Assembly (NCBI RefSeq): GCF_041262525.1
Contig: NZ_JBGCCK010000008.1
Span: forward strand, 232,245-296,244
Source of the DNA: Streptacidiphilus sp041262525
GTDB lineage: Bacteria > Actinomycetota > Actinomycetes > Streptomycetales > Streptomycetaceae
Length of the DNA stretch: 64,000 nt
Reading direction: 5' to 3'
Under the pieces are notes generated by a model. It saw only the letters and a program-made list of their open reading frames with translations, searched no databases and was not told the DNA's origin. A program made the translations under genes and the position numbers. This document shows, piece after piece, positions 54,050 through 63,462 of this stretch. How positions within the stretch are numbered: position 1 is the stretch's first letter; the number at the start of each line of letters is the position of its first letter.

Positions 54050-55723
54050 GTGACCAGATCCGCCAGGTCAGCCCGCTCAACCCGCTCAGCCACGCTCAAG
54101 ATCAGAGCGGCCCTCGCCGCCACCGCCGTAGCCGCCCTGGTCGGCGGGATGGGCACGGTCGCCGCGCAGCCCGCCGCTGCCACCGGTACGGACACCCGTC
54201 CCGTCGCGATCGTCTCCCTCGGTGACAGTGCGATATCCGGCGAGGGCGCCGGCACCGACACCAACGATGCCTACATGACAGGCACCGACGGCCCCAAGAA
54301 CTTCTGTCACCGCCACAACCAGTCGCTCATCTTCGACACCGGCATCACCGGCGTCACCCCGGTCGATCTCGCCTGTTCCGGCGCGCAGACCGGGGACCTG
54401 ACCTCCGACCCGACCCTGGCCAAGATCACCGGACCGGGCGGCGGCGACTACGGCGAGCCCAAGCAGGACGTCCAACTGGCCCAGACCGCCGCGAACTACA
54501 ACGTGAAGATGGTCGTGGTGACCATCGGCGCCAACGACGACTTCGACTTCACCGGCATCGTCGTCTCCTGCCTGACCGCCTACTTCCCGATCCCGCAGTC
54601 CAAGGGCTGCCGCGACACCATCGGCAGCGCGACCATCAGCGCCCGCGCCAAGGCGGTGCTGCCGAAGATCGAGGCCGCGCTGACCGACATCCGGCAGACC
54701 ATGCGCACCGCCGGCTACGCGGACAGCTCCTACCAGCTGGTGCTGAACTCGTACTTCACCCCGATCACCCCGGACATCCGCAGCAACACCTACGCGGACA
54801 AGGTCGCCCAGGGCTGTCCCGGCTTCCCCGAGGACGCGGCCTGGGCGCACAACTGGGTGGTGCCGCAGCTGGACGACACCGAGCGCGCGGCCTCCGAGGC
54901 CGTGCCGGGGGTGCGGTTCCTCGACCAGCGCCGGGTCTCCTACGGGCACGAGGTCTGCGCCGAGTGGACCAGCTCGCCGTACGAGTACATCAACGGCGAC
55001 GTGATCGACCTCGGTGAGCTCACCCGCAACGGCTGTGACCAGTCGATCGGCGTCGCGGGCCTGTGCACCGACGAGGTGCGGCAGTCGTACCACCCGCGCG
55101 TGGCCGGCTACAAGGCCGAGGGCGCCTGCCTCTACGACTTCTACCACCAGCCCGCGCAGCAGGAGGCCTACTGCACGCTGGACCAACAGGACGGCACCAC
55201 GATCATGCCGTTGACCACCGGCGTCGCCTCCTTCGGCGACATCCCCGAGGACGGCGCCTGGTACCAGCTGACCAACAAGGCCAACGGCCAGGTGCTCGAC
55301 TTCTCCGGCGGCGGCAGTTACGGCGACAGCACCAACGGCCGGCCCGCGATCACCTATCCCGCCGCCGGAGGACTGAACGAGTCCTTCGTCTTCGAGATCA
55401 AGTCCGGTGGCAGCTACGAGCTGGACTTCAGCGGCAACCGCAACATGTGCCTGGACGCCACCGCCGCGAGCACCGCGGCCGGCACCAAGCTGGAGCAGTG
55501 GGGCTGCAACGGCGGCGGCAACCAGCACTGGGTCTTCAAGCCCGCCGGCAACGGCTCCTACGAGATCGCCGACTCGCAGAACGCCGGCATGGTGCTGACC
55601 CTCGGCACCAGCGCCGCCACTGACTCGTCCGGCAACTACGTCACCGTCCTTCAGCCCGACACCGGTGCCGCCGGCCAGCTCTGGCAGCTGACCAAGCTCG
55701 GCATCGTCTACCTGCACGGATGA
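54050..55723 (+). CDS. Secreted SGNH/GDSL hydrolase with ricin-type lectin domain
   Basis: 557-residue exported esterase-like enzyme. Signal peptide about 1-45 (basic start MTRSARSARSTRSATLKIR, hydrophobic AALAATAVAALVGG, cleavage near AAATG). SGNH domain about 50-370: nucleophile Ser60 in SLGDSAISGEG, GAQT, oxyanion-hole Asn in TIGANDDFDF and the C-terminal His in SYHPRVAGY. From about 395 a beta-trefoil ricin-like region (ANGQVLDFSGG; MCLDATAASTAAGTKLEQWGCNGGGNQHW; the QxW motif in GQLWQL). GTG start near 54050. Probably binds and deacylates a polysaccharide or lipid outside the cell; substrate unknown. The upstream region has TATGTT as a possible -10. Confidence 0.9.
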   Translation: MTRSARSARSTRSATLKIRAALAATAVAALVGGMGTVAAQPAAATGTDTRPVAIVSLGDSAISGEGAGTDTNDAYMTGTDGPKNFCHRHNQSLIFDTGITGVTPVDLACSGAQTGDLTSDPTLAKITGPGGGDYGEPKQDVQLAQTAANYNVKMVVVTIGANDDFDFTGIVVSCLTAYFPIPQSKGCRDTIGSATISARAKAVLPKIEAALTDIRQTMRTAGYADSSYQLVLNSYFTPITPDIRSNTYADKVAQGCPGFPEDAAWAHNWVVPQLDDTERAASEAVPGVRFLDQRRVSYGHEVCAEWTSSPYEYINGDVIDLGELTRNGCDQSIGVAGLCTDEVRQSYHPRVAGYKAEGACLYDFYHQPAQQEAYCTLDQQDGTTIMPLTTGVASFGDIPEDGAWYQLTNKANGQVLDFSGGGSYGDSTNGRPAITYPAAGGLNESFVFEIKSGGSYELDFSGNRNMCLDATAASTAAGTKLEQWGCNGGGNQHWVFKPAGNGSYEIADSQNAGMVLTLGTSAATDSSGNYVTVLQPDTGAAGQLWQLTKLGIVYLHG

Positions 55724-55744
55724 TCGGCACAGCGCGGTAACGCA

Positions 55745-58123
55745 CTACCGGCGGGGTCGCAGCCTGCTCCACAGGGCTGCGGCCCCGCGTCGCGTCCGGT
55801 CCGCCACCCGGGCCCGGGTCCGTCGCCACGCGCCGCGGTAGAGGCGGGACGAGGAGGGCGGCAGCACGACCGCCCGCAGTCGGGTCCGCCGGTCGGAGGA
55901 GGCCGCGAGCCCGTCCCTGACCTCCCGCACGTCCTGACGCAGCGACAGCGGCACGGAGACCTCGGGGGCGTAGAGGACCTGCTCGGTGGCCAGGGCCAGC
56001 CGGCCCGCCGCCGCGCTCGGGCCGGGACCGAGCTCGCCCAGCTCGCTGATCCTGGCCGCGGTGTGCCGCGGGGTCTCGGCGTCGTCGGGCGGGATGCCCA
56101 GGTCCCAGGCGGTGTCGATCAACTCGCGCCAGGCAGCGAGCACCTGCTGGTCGGTCAGCCCGGTCGGGCCGCGACGCAGCCTGGCGCTGCGGGCCCGCAG
56201 CCGCCAGAGCATCGGCACCAGCAGCAGAAGCACCACCAGTCCGGCCAGCGACCAGCCGGCCAGCCCCAGCGGGGAGGTCGCCGACAGCGCGGAGGCCGGG
56301 TGGCCGGTTCCGGTGTCGGTCTGGGCACGGCCGCAATCGCCGAGCCGGCGCTGCTGCGCCGTGCAGGCCGGGTTGTGCGCGGTGCTGCTCGCCTGCGGGC
56401 CGGGCGCGGTCGTCGCGCCCGTGGTGGGGTTGGTGGTCGGCTGGCTGGCGGCGCTGCCGTAGCCCGGCGGGACGCCGATGCTCGGGGTCGGCTCGAAACG
56501 GAGCCAGCCCACACCGGTGAAGTACAGCTCGGGCCAGGCGTGCGCGTTCGTGGTGGTGACCAGCCAGCTCCCGTCGGCCTGTTGGTGGCCGGGGGCGAAG
56601 CCGACCGCGACCCGGGCCGGGATGTGGAGGCTGCGTGCCATCGCGGCCATCGTCGAGGCGAAGTGCACGCAGAAGCCCTGCTTGCGGGACAGGAAGTCGG
56701 CGAGCGCGTTCGGGCCGGTGCTCACCGGCACCTTGGTGTTGTAGGAGAAGCCGCCGTTCTGGGTGAACCAGTCCTGAAGGGCCAGGGCCTTGTCGATGTC
56801 GCTGGCGGCCCCTGCGGTCACCGCCCTCGCGGTGTCGCCGACCACGGGCGGCAGGTTCGCGGGCAGGGCCAGGTAGTTCTGCTTGATCGGGTCCGGCGCC
56901 GGTCCGACGCCGCGCAGCTGGTCCTGGGTCGGGTGCAGCGAGAGGCTGTCCACCACATAGTCGAGGTCGGAGGCAGTCTGCGCGTTGGAGCCGCCGATGA
57001 CCGTGCGGCCTTCGGGCTCCCAGCGCCAGTCGCCCTGCACCTGCAGCCCGGTCGCCGGGTAGGGCATCGGCAGCCACTGCTGCACGTAGCCGTGCTGGGT
57101 GGTCACCTCGGTCTTGACCTGGGTGCGCCGCACCCAGCCGGCGAGGTCCTCGGGGGTGCCCAGGGTGGTCGGCAGGGTGAGCGCCCGCTGGGTGCCGGTG
57201 CTCCAGGAGACGCCGTTGAACTGTTCCAGGTCGACGATCCGCAGGTACTGGTCGCTGGGGTCGTTCGAGGTGGTCCGGTAGCTCAGCACCGGCGTCGAGC
57301 GGTTCTGCTGAAGACTGACGGCCAACGAGGCCAGCGGGTCTACGGCGGTGATGACGCCGTTGCCGTTGCCGGGACCGTTGCTGCCTCCGCCGAGGTCCGC
57401 GACGATGCCGGTGCCCACCGAGGGCAGCAGCAGCGGCAGCAGCAGCCCGCCGACCACCGCCAGCGCGGAGATCCGGAAGCCCGAGGCGGTGAGCGGGCTG
57501 GTGCTCTGGCCGGCCATGGTTCCGGCGCTGCCGTGGAAGACCCGGCCCCAGCGGGCGACCCGGTCCCGGCCCTCGGCCATGAGCAGGGTCAGGAAGCCGA
57601 AGGCGGAGAGCAGGAACCAGAGCCAGATCGGCCCGTGCGGGTGGATGCCGGTGCCCACCGCGTAGAGGGCGAGCAGCGGCAGGCCCGCGAGCGCGACGCG
57701 CTGGTAGGTGACGGCGAGCACGTCCACCAGCAGGCCGATGCCCAGCACGGCCAGAGTGAGCAGCAACCGCAGCCCGACGGTGGCCGGTGCGGGCGTGCTG
57801 AAGTGGGACATGTCGTCCACGCCCGAGGTGACGATCCCGGCGAGGCGGTGCAGCGCCGCCGGACCGGGCAGCAGGTGGTAGACCGCCGCGTCGTCGGCGA
57901 AGAACACCGTCAGCAGCACTACGGCGACGATGAGCTGGGCCAGCACGGTGAGCGGGCGCGGCAGTGAGACCCGCCGGGTCAGCACACCGGTTCCGGTGAG
58001 GAGCAGCAGCAGGAACGTGGCCTCCACGAGCCAGCTGGTCGGCTGCACCAGCGGCCACAGGGAGGTCGCGGTCAGTACCGTGGCCGCCGCGGCGGTCAGT
58101 GCGATCCGCGTGCGGGCGTTCAT
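55745..58123 (-). CDS. Transglutaminase-like membrane protein (DUF3488 family)
   Basis: 792-residue membrane protein: six N-terminal helices (about 5-230), a large outer domain with the transglutaminase/protease-like core containing catalytic Cys in KQGFCVHFASTMAAMAR, His in TTTNAHAWPELYF and a following Asp/Glu, a Thr/Pro linker (about 590-640), one more helix (LGLAGWSLAGLVVLLLLVPML) and a cytoplasmic Arg-rich C-terminus. It follows the DUF58 gene by one base in a moxR-DUF58-transglutaminase operon. Actinobacterial operons of this kind are ubiquitous; the physiological role, perhaps cell-envelope maturation, is not established. Confidence 0.92.
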   Translation of the reverse strand: MNARTRIALTAAAATVLTATSLWPLVQPTSWLVEATFLLLLLTGTGVLTRRVSLPRPLTVLAQLIVAVVLLTVFFADDAAVYHLLPGPAALHRLAGIVTSGVDDMSHFSTPAPATVGLRLLLTLAVLGIGLLVDVLAVTYQRVALAGLPLLALYAVGTGIHPHGPIWLWFLLSAFGFLTLLMAEGRDRVARWGRVFHGSAGTMAGQSTSPLTASGFRISALAVVGGLLLPLLLPSVGTGIVADLGGGSNGPGNGNGVITAVDPLASLAVSLQQNRSTPVLSYRTTSNDPSDQYLRIVDLEQFNGVSWSTGTQRALTLPTTLGTPEDLAGWVRRTQVKTEVTTQHGYVQQWLPMPYPATGLQVQGDWRWEPEGRTVIGGSNAQTASDLDYVVDSLSLHPTQDQLRGVGPAPDPIKQNYLALPANLPPVVGDTARAVTAGAASDIDKALALQDWFTQNGGFSYNTKVPVSTGPNALADFLSRKQGFCVHFASTMAAMARSLHIPARVAVGFAPGHQQADGSWLVTTTNAHAWPELYFTGVGWLRFEPTPSIGVPPGYGSAASQPTTNPTTGATTAPGPQASSTAHNPACTAQQRRLGDCGRAQTDTGTGHPASALSATSPLGLAGWSLAGLVVLLLLVPMLWRLRARSARLRRGPTGLTDQQVLAAWRELIDTAWDLGIPPDDAETPRHTAARISELGELGPGPSAAAGRLALATEQVLYAPEVSVPLSLRQDVREVRDGLAASSDRRTRLRAVVLPPSSSRLYRGAWRRTRARVADRTRRGAAALWSRLRPRR

Positions 58124-58124
58124 C

Positions 58125-59654
58125 TCACGATCCCCCGTTGGTCGTGCTGGTGCTCGTGCCGTTCGTGACTGCGGTGGTGGCAGCGGCAGCAGGGCCAGGG
58201 GCGGCCGGGGCCGGGGATCGGCCCGCGCCGCCTCCGGCGCGGCCGAGCAGTCGCCACAGCTCCGGCAGCGAGTCGCCGGAGCGGGAAGGCAGGACCCGCC
58301 AGCCGGCCTCGCGCAGCAGCCGCTGGTGCCGCTCGCGCGGGTCGATGAGCTCCTCGCCGAGCGCCGAACCGTTGCCGTTGCCGCCAGCGCTGCCGTTGGA
58401 GCCGCCGTTGCCGGAGCCGCCGTTGCCGGAGCCGCCGGGGGAGCCGTTGCCGGAACCGTTGCCCGAGCCGCCGAGGCCGCGCAGCAGCGTCCAGCTGTCG
58501 GTGTCCAGTAGCAGCGCCACGGCGGAGCCCGCCCGGCGGCGCAGCCGGGACAGCTCCGCGAGCTGCTCGTCCTCCAGGCTGCCCAGGATCGCGACCAGCA
58601 GCCCCTCGCCGCCCAGGCGCAGCACCTCCTCGGCGCGCGAGAGGCCCGCGCCCTCGGAGAACTCGACCACGGCCAGCCGGTCCAGCAGCAGGCCCGCCGC
58701 CTCGGTCGCGGTGCCGCCCGCGCTCAGCGCGCCGGCGGCGGTCGCCTGCTCGCCGGTGTCGGTCAGCAGTCGCACCTCGTAGCCGAGCTGGAGCAGGTGC
58801 AGTGCGACCGAGGCGGCGGCGCTGACCGCCCATTCGAAGGAGGAGGCCGGACCCGAGCCGCGGTGCCCGCGGTCACGGGTGTCCAGCAGCACGGTGGCGT
58901 GGTGACGCAGCGGCTGCTCCTCGCGCCGGACCATCAGTTCGCCGTACTTGGCCGTGGAACGCCAGTGCACCCGGCGCAGGTCGTCGCCGTGCCGGTACTC
59001 GCGCGGCACCACGTCGTCCTCGCCCGCCAGCGCGACCGCGCGCGCCTGGCTGTCGCCGAAGCCGGACCACTCGCCGGTCAGCTTCACCGGCGGCAGCGGC
59101 TGCACCTGCGGGACGACCGTCAGCAGGTCGGACGCGGTGAAGGAGCGGGTCAGCTCGCAGAGCCCGAACGGGTCGCCGAGACGCAGCTGGAGCGGCCCGA
59201 GCGGATAGCGTCCGCGCAGGTCGGAGCGGACCCGGTAGGAGACCTCGCGGTGCCCGCGCGGCTCGACCCTGTCCAGCACGAAGCGCGGGCGCGGTCCGAG
59301 CACGTAGGGGACCCGGTCCTCCAGCATCAGCAGTCCGGTGGGCACCCGGGAGACGTTGTCGACCCGTAGGTGGACCCGTGCCTCCTGGCCGGCCGGGGTG
59401 CGCGAGGGCGCCAGCCGCCGACCGCTGGCCACCCGGTACCGGGTACGGACCAGCATCGCGACGCTGAACAGCGGCAGCCCCGCCAGCAGCAGGCCGACCC
59501 GCATCAGCGCGGACTGGCCGAGCAGGTACGAGCAGAGCACGGCGGTCAGCCCGGCGGCCAGGAAGCAGCGGCCGCGCGTGGTCAGCCCGCTGAAGGCCTG
59601 CCGAAGGGTCCCCGCCTCGCGCTTCTCCGGTGGGCGCCGTTCGGTCGGCGGCAC
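58125..59654 (-). CDS. DUF58 domain protein (MoxR-associated)
   Basis: 509 residues, MPPTERRPPEKREAGTLRQAF. Two membrane helices (about 30-70), an Ig-like segment and the DUF58 core with GEDDVVPREYRHGDDLRRVHWRSTAKYGELMVRREEQP, distantly related to von Willebrand factor A domains (DTRDRG metal-site-like). An unusual Gly/Asn/Ser repeat (GSGNGS units, about 395-430) interrupts the C-terminal part, and the extreme C-terminus is Ala/Thr-rich. Middle gene of the MoxR operon, two bases from the moxR stop. Confidence 0.92.
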   Translation of the reverse strand: MPPTERRPPEKREAGTLRQAFSGLTTRGRCFLAAGLTAVLCSYLLGQSALMRVGLLLAGLPLFSVAMLVRTRYRVASGRRLAPSRTPAGQEARVHLRVDNVSRVPTGLLMLEDRVPYVLGPRPRFVLDRVEPRGHREVSYRVRSDLRGRYPLGPLQLRLGDPFGLCELTRSFTASDLLTVVPQVQPLPPVKLTGEWSGFGDSQARAVALAGEDDVVPREYRHGDDLRRVHWRSTAKYGELMVRREEQPLRHHATVLLDTRDRGHRGSGPASSFEWAVSAAASVALHLLQLGYEVRLLTDTGEQATAAGALSAGGTATEAAGLLLDRLAVVEFSEGAGLSRAEEVLRLGGEGLLVAILGSLEDEQLAELSRLRRRAGSAVALLLDTDSWTLLRGLGGSGNGSGNGSPGGSGNGGSGNGGSNGSAGGNGNGSALGEELIDPRERHQRLLREAGWRVLPSRSGDSLPELWRLLGRAGGGAGRSPAPAAPGPAAAATTAVTNGTSTSTTNGGS

Positions 59655-59656
59655 GG

Positions 59657-60697
<1,041 letters not shown>

Positions 60698-60721
60698 CCG
60701 GCTGCTCCTCGGCCCGTCCAC

Positions 60722-60753
60722 CCTCCTTCAGCCTACGGCTGGGAGGTACCCCG
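60722..60753. repeat. GC-rich hairpin repeat upstream of moxR operon
   Basis: Contains CCTTCAGCCTACGGCTGGGAGG, foldable as a hairpin (CAGCC / GGCTG) and related to the cacctcccggc-type repeats at 9464-9586. It lies just upstream of the GTG start of the moxR gene. Remaining DNA to 60931 shows no gene. Confidence 0.35.
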
Positions 60754-60931
60754 TCAGTGGGCCTTCGCCATGTCCCGTACGAGGCCCACTCGAGAGGCAT
60801 TGTTCCCTGTGCGGGCGGTTTACGTCACTCGACTGGCTGACAAGGGGTGATTTGCCGTAAAGATCATGTCGCGGAGGCCGGTCCGGGCGCCGGATCAGGG
60901 CGATCTCCCCAGTCTCCACGGACCGGAGTCT

Positions 60932-61489
60932 CTACGGTTCGATCTCGCGCAGCAGGCCGGTGTGCACGTCGAAGACGAAGCCGCGGATGTCCTCGTGGTG
61001 CAGCAGGAACGGGGAGGTGCGCACCCTGGCCATCGACTGGCGGACGTCCTGCTCCAGGTCGGTGAAGGACTCCAGCGCCCAGGACGGCCGGATGCCGACC
61101 TCGCGCTCCAGCTCCACCCGGAAGTCCTCGGTCAGGTCGAGCAGGCCGCAGCCGGTGTGGTGGATCAGTGCGATCGAGCGGGTGCCGAGTGCGCGCTGGC
61201 TGACCGTCAGCGAGCGGATGGTGTCGTCGGTGACCACGCCTCCGGCGTTGCGGATGATGTGGCAGTCGCCCAGCTCCAGGCCCAGCGCGGCGTGCACGTC
61301 GAGGCGGGCGTCCATGCAGGCGACCACGGCGACGTGCTGGACCGGACGTGCGTCCATGCCGCCGTCGCGGTAGTGCGTGGCGTAGTCGCGGTTGCGGGCG
61401 ACGAAGCTGTCGATGATGGACCCGTGGGGGCGGCGCTCGTCCGCGTCCGGGGTCTCTCCGAGATGCGGGGCGTCGGGCGTCGTGGTCAT
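60932..61489 (-). CDS. Beta-class carbonic anhydrase
   Basis: Interconverts CO2 and bicarbonate in the cytoplasm. 185 residues, ATG 61489 (MTTTPDAPHLGETPDADERR). Zinc and active-site motifs: VACMDARLDV (Cys58, Asp60, Arg62), HIIRNAGGVVTDDTIRSL, and IALIHHTGCGLLDL (His111, Cys114). It is divergent from rsmH across a 490-base interval. Similar genes occupy this position near dcw clusters in other streptomycetes. Confidence 0.92.
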   Translation of the reverse strand: MTTTPDAPHLGETPDADERRPHGSIIDSFVARNRDYATHYRDGGMDARPVQHVAVVACMDARLDVHAALGLELGDCHIIRNAGGVVTDDTIRSLTVSQRALGTRSIALIHHTGCGLLDLTEDFRVELEREVGIRPSWALESFTDLEQDVRQSMARVRTSPFLLHHEDIRGFVFDVHTGLLREIEP

Positions 61490-61733
61490 AGATACGACCG
61501 TAGTGGGAATTCCCTCAGGTGAGAGGGCGGGAAAGGGGCGAAAAGGGGCGCTGTGACGCAGGGCACGTGCCCAGAGGCTGCCACACCGGTCACGTGAGAT
61601 TCCGCCGCCCGTGTGAACGCCGGCCGCGCGGGGGCGCGCCCGGACGTGGCGCGCGCCCCCAGGGGGTGAGGGGAACCGTGCTGACCAGGGGTTTCCTTGT
61701 TCACTCGGACGGGGTGTCGGCCGTGCCGTTCGA

Positions 61734-61978
61734 TTGACCCGACTGAGCCGTGGAGTAGAGTGACGCGACGTCGAGGGAGTGTCAGAAGAGACGCTCCGCA
61801 CGTTCTTGAGCACGTATTGAGGGCCCGCACCCACCGGCCTCCACCCGCTCGGCACCTCCACGCGGCTGCCCGCTGACGCCTCTTCCCCGGCGCCAGAGGG
61901 CCCCGCGCGAAAGGGCACAGCCCCACCGGGCGAGCGGGCGGGGACCCGTCGGTGCGGGCCGCAGCAGAGAGGCCCCCG
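61734..61978 (+). promoter_or_regulatory. Promoter and long structured leader of the dcw operon
   Basis: -35 TTGACC (61734-61739), 16-base spacer, -10 TAGAGT (61756-61761), so transcription probably begins near 61768 and leaves a leader of about 210 bases. GGCCCGCACC (61822-61831) is exactly complementary to GGTGCGGGCC (61951-61960), enclosing 119 bases and ending just before the ribosome binding site AGAGAGG. No mraZ gene is present between this promoter and rsmH. Region 61490-61733 shows no supported gene. Confidence 0.6.
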
Positions 61979-62950
61979 ATGAGTTCCGCCGCGGACAACG
62001 CGAAGCACGTCCCGGTGATGCTCCGGCGCACCCTCGAGGTGCTGGCCCCGGCGCTGGCCGCGCCCGGCGCGGTCGTGGTGGACGCGACGCTGGGCCTCGG
62101 CGGCCACAGTGAGGCGCTGCTGCGCGAGTTCCCTGAGGCCCGGCTGGTCGCGGTGGACCGTGACCCGGTGGCGCTGCGGCTCGCGGGCGAGCGGCTGGCG
62201 CCCTTCGGCGAGCGCGCGACGCTGGTGCACGCGGTCTATGACGAGATCCCCGAGGTGCTGGCGGGGCTCGGCATCGAGCGGATCCAGGGGGCGCTCTTCG
62301 ATCTGGGCGTCTCCTCGATGCAGCTCGACGAGGCGGACCGTGGCTTCGCGTACGCGCAGGACGCGCCGCTGGACATGCGGATGGACCAGACGGTCGGCAT
62401 CAGCGCGGCGGAGGTGCTCAACACCTACTCGCACGGCGAGCTGGCCCGGATCCTCAAGTTCTACGGCGAGGAGCGCTTCGCCGGCAAGATCGCCTCGGTG
62501 ATCGTGCGGGAGCGCGAGAAGGAACCGTTCTCCCGCAGCGCGCGTCTCGTGGATTTGGTGCGCAATGCGATCCCCGCGGCGACGCGGCGGACCGGGGGCA
62601 ACCCGGCCAAGCGCACCTTCCAGGCCCTGCGGATCGAGGTCAACGGGGAGCTCTCGGTGCTGGAACGTGCCATTCCGGGAGCGCTGGACGCCCTGGCGGT
62701 CGGCGGGCGGATGGTCGTGCTCTCGTACCACTCGCTGGAGGACCGGCTGGTCAAGGGCTTCCTGTCGGCGGGTGCGGCGTCGACCGCGCCGCCGGGCCTG
62801 CCGATCGTTCCCGAGGAGCACCAGCCGCGCCTGAAGCTGCTGACGCGCGGCGCGGAGCTGCCCACGGAGGAGGAGCTCGCCGAGAACCGCCGGGCAAAGC
62901 CGGTGCGGATGCGGGCGGTCGAGAGAATCAGGGAACGCGCCGGGCATTGA
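61979..62950 (+). CDS. rsmH: 16S rRNA (cytosine1402-N4)-methyltransferase RsmH
   Basis: Methylates C1402 of 16S rRNA. 323 residues from ATG 61979 (MSSAADNAKHVPVMLRRTLEVL). Signatures: VVVDATLGLGGHSEALLREFP, LVAVDRDPVALRLA, GALFDLGVSSMQLDEADRGFAYAQDAPLDMRMD, NTYSHGELARILKFYGEERFAGKIA, NPAKRTFQALRIEVNGEL and VVLSYHSLEDRLVKGF. First gene of the dcw cluster (formerly mraW), followed by ftsL and ftsI. Confidence 0.97.
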   Translation: MSSAADNAKHVPVMLRRTLEVLAPALAAPGAVVVDATLGLGGHSEALLREFPEARLVAVDRDPVALRLAGERLAPFGERATLVHAVYDEIPEVLAGLGIERIQGALFDLGVSSMQLDEADRGFAYAQDAPLDMRMDQTVGISAAEVLNTYSHGELARILKFYGEERFAGKIASVIVREREKEPFSRSARLVDLVRNAIPAATRRTGGNPAKRTFQALRIEVNGELSVLERAIPGALDALAVGGRMVVLSYHSLEDRLVKGFLSAGAASTAPPGLPIVPEEHQPRLKLLTRGAELPTEEELAENRRAKPVRMRAVERIRERAGH

Positions 62951-62975
62951 TCGTTGTCGATGGGAGTGCTTGCAG

Positions 62976-63446
62976 GTGGCTGTCGGGAGGGGACGCGGTA
63001 CTCGCTCCGCGAAGGCGGGGCGGGGACCGTTCGCGCTGCTGGTGATGGTGCTGCTGGCGAGCGGACTGATCGCGCTGCTGATGCTGAACACGGCGCTCAG
63101 CCAGGGCGGGTTCACGGTCTCGAAGCTGCAGCGGCAGACGACGTCACTGCAGAACGAGCGACAGGGGCTGCAGCAGCAGATCGACGGCTGGTCCGCGCCG
63201 GACGCGCTCGCCGCGCGGGCCCGTGGGCTGGGCATGGTCCCGAGCGGCAACCCGGCGTTCCTGGCGGACAACGGCAAGACGCTCGGCGACCCCTCCCGTC
63301 TCCCGGCTGCGCCGTCTCCCACGCCCACGTCGGTTACGGCGCCGGTGACCACCCCGACCCCAACGCCGACGCCACACGCGACAGCGCACTCGACCGCGCC
63401 TTCCGGGAAACCGTCCAAGCCCTCCACCCCGCCCTCCGGCCACTGA
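62976..63446 (+). CDS. ftsL: FtsL-like cell-division membrane protein
   Basis: 156 residues from GTG 62976 (TGGGAG nine bases upstream; TTG 62970 would be too close). Short basic N-terminus, one membrane helix (about 18-40; LLVMVLLASGLIALLMLNTAL), then a short coiled coil (SKLQRQTTSLQNERQGLQQQIDGW) and LAARARGLGMVPSGNPAFL, as in actinobacterial FtsL/septum-formation-initiator proteins. The C-terminal 50 residues are a Pro/Thr/Ser tail outside the membrane. Its place between rsmH and ftsI confirms the assignment. Interacts with the DivIC/FtsQ complex in other bacteria. Confidence 0.9.
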   Translation: MAVGRGRGTRSAKAGRGPFALLVMVLLASGLIALLMLNTALSQGGFTVSKLQRQTTSLQNERQGLQQQIDGWSAPDALAARARGLGMVPSGNPAFLADNGKTLGDPSRLPAAPSPTPTSVTAPVTTPTPTPTPHATAHSTAPSGKPSKPSTPPSGH

Positions 63447-63462
63447 CGGAGAGACCGAACCA

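Noticed and set aside
61519..61737. Possible 72-residue ORF upstream of rsmH (mraZ position)
   Set aside because: Arg-rich, no resemblance to MraZ, and it runs through the dcw promoter elements.
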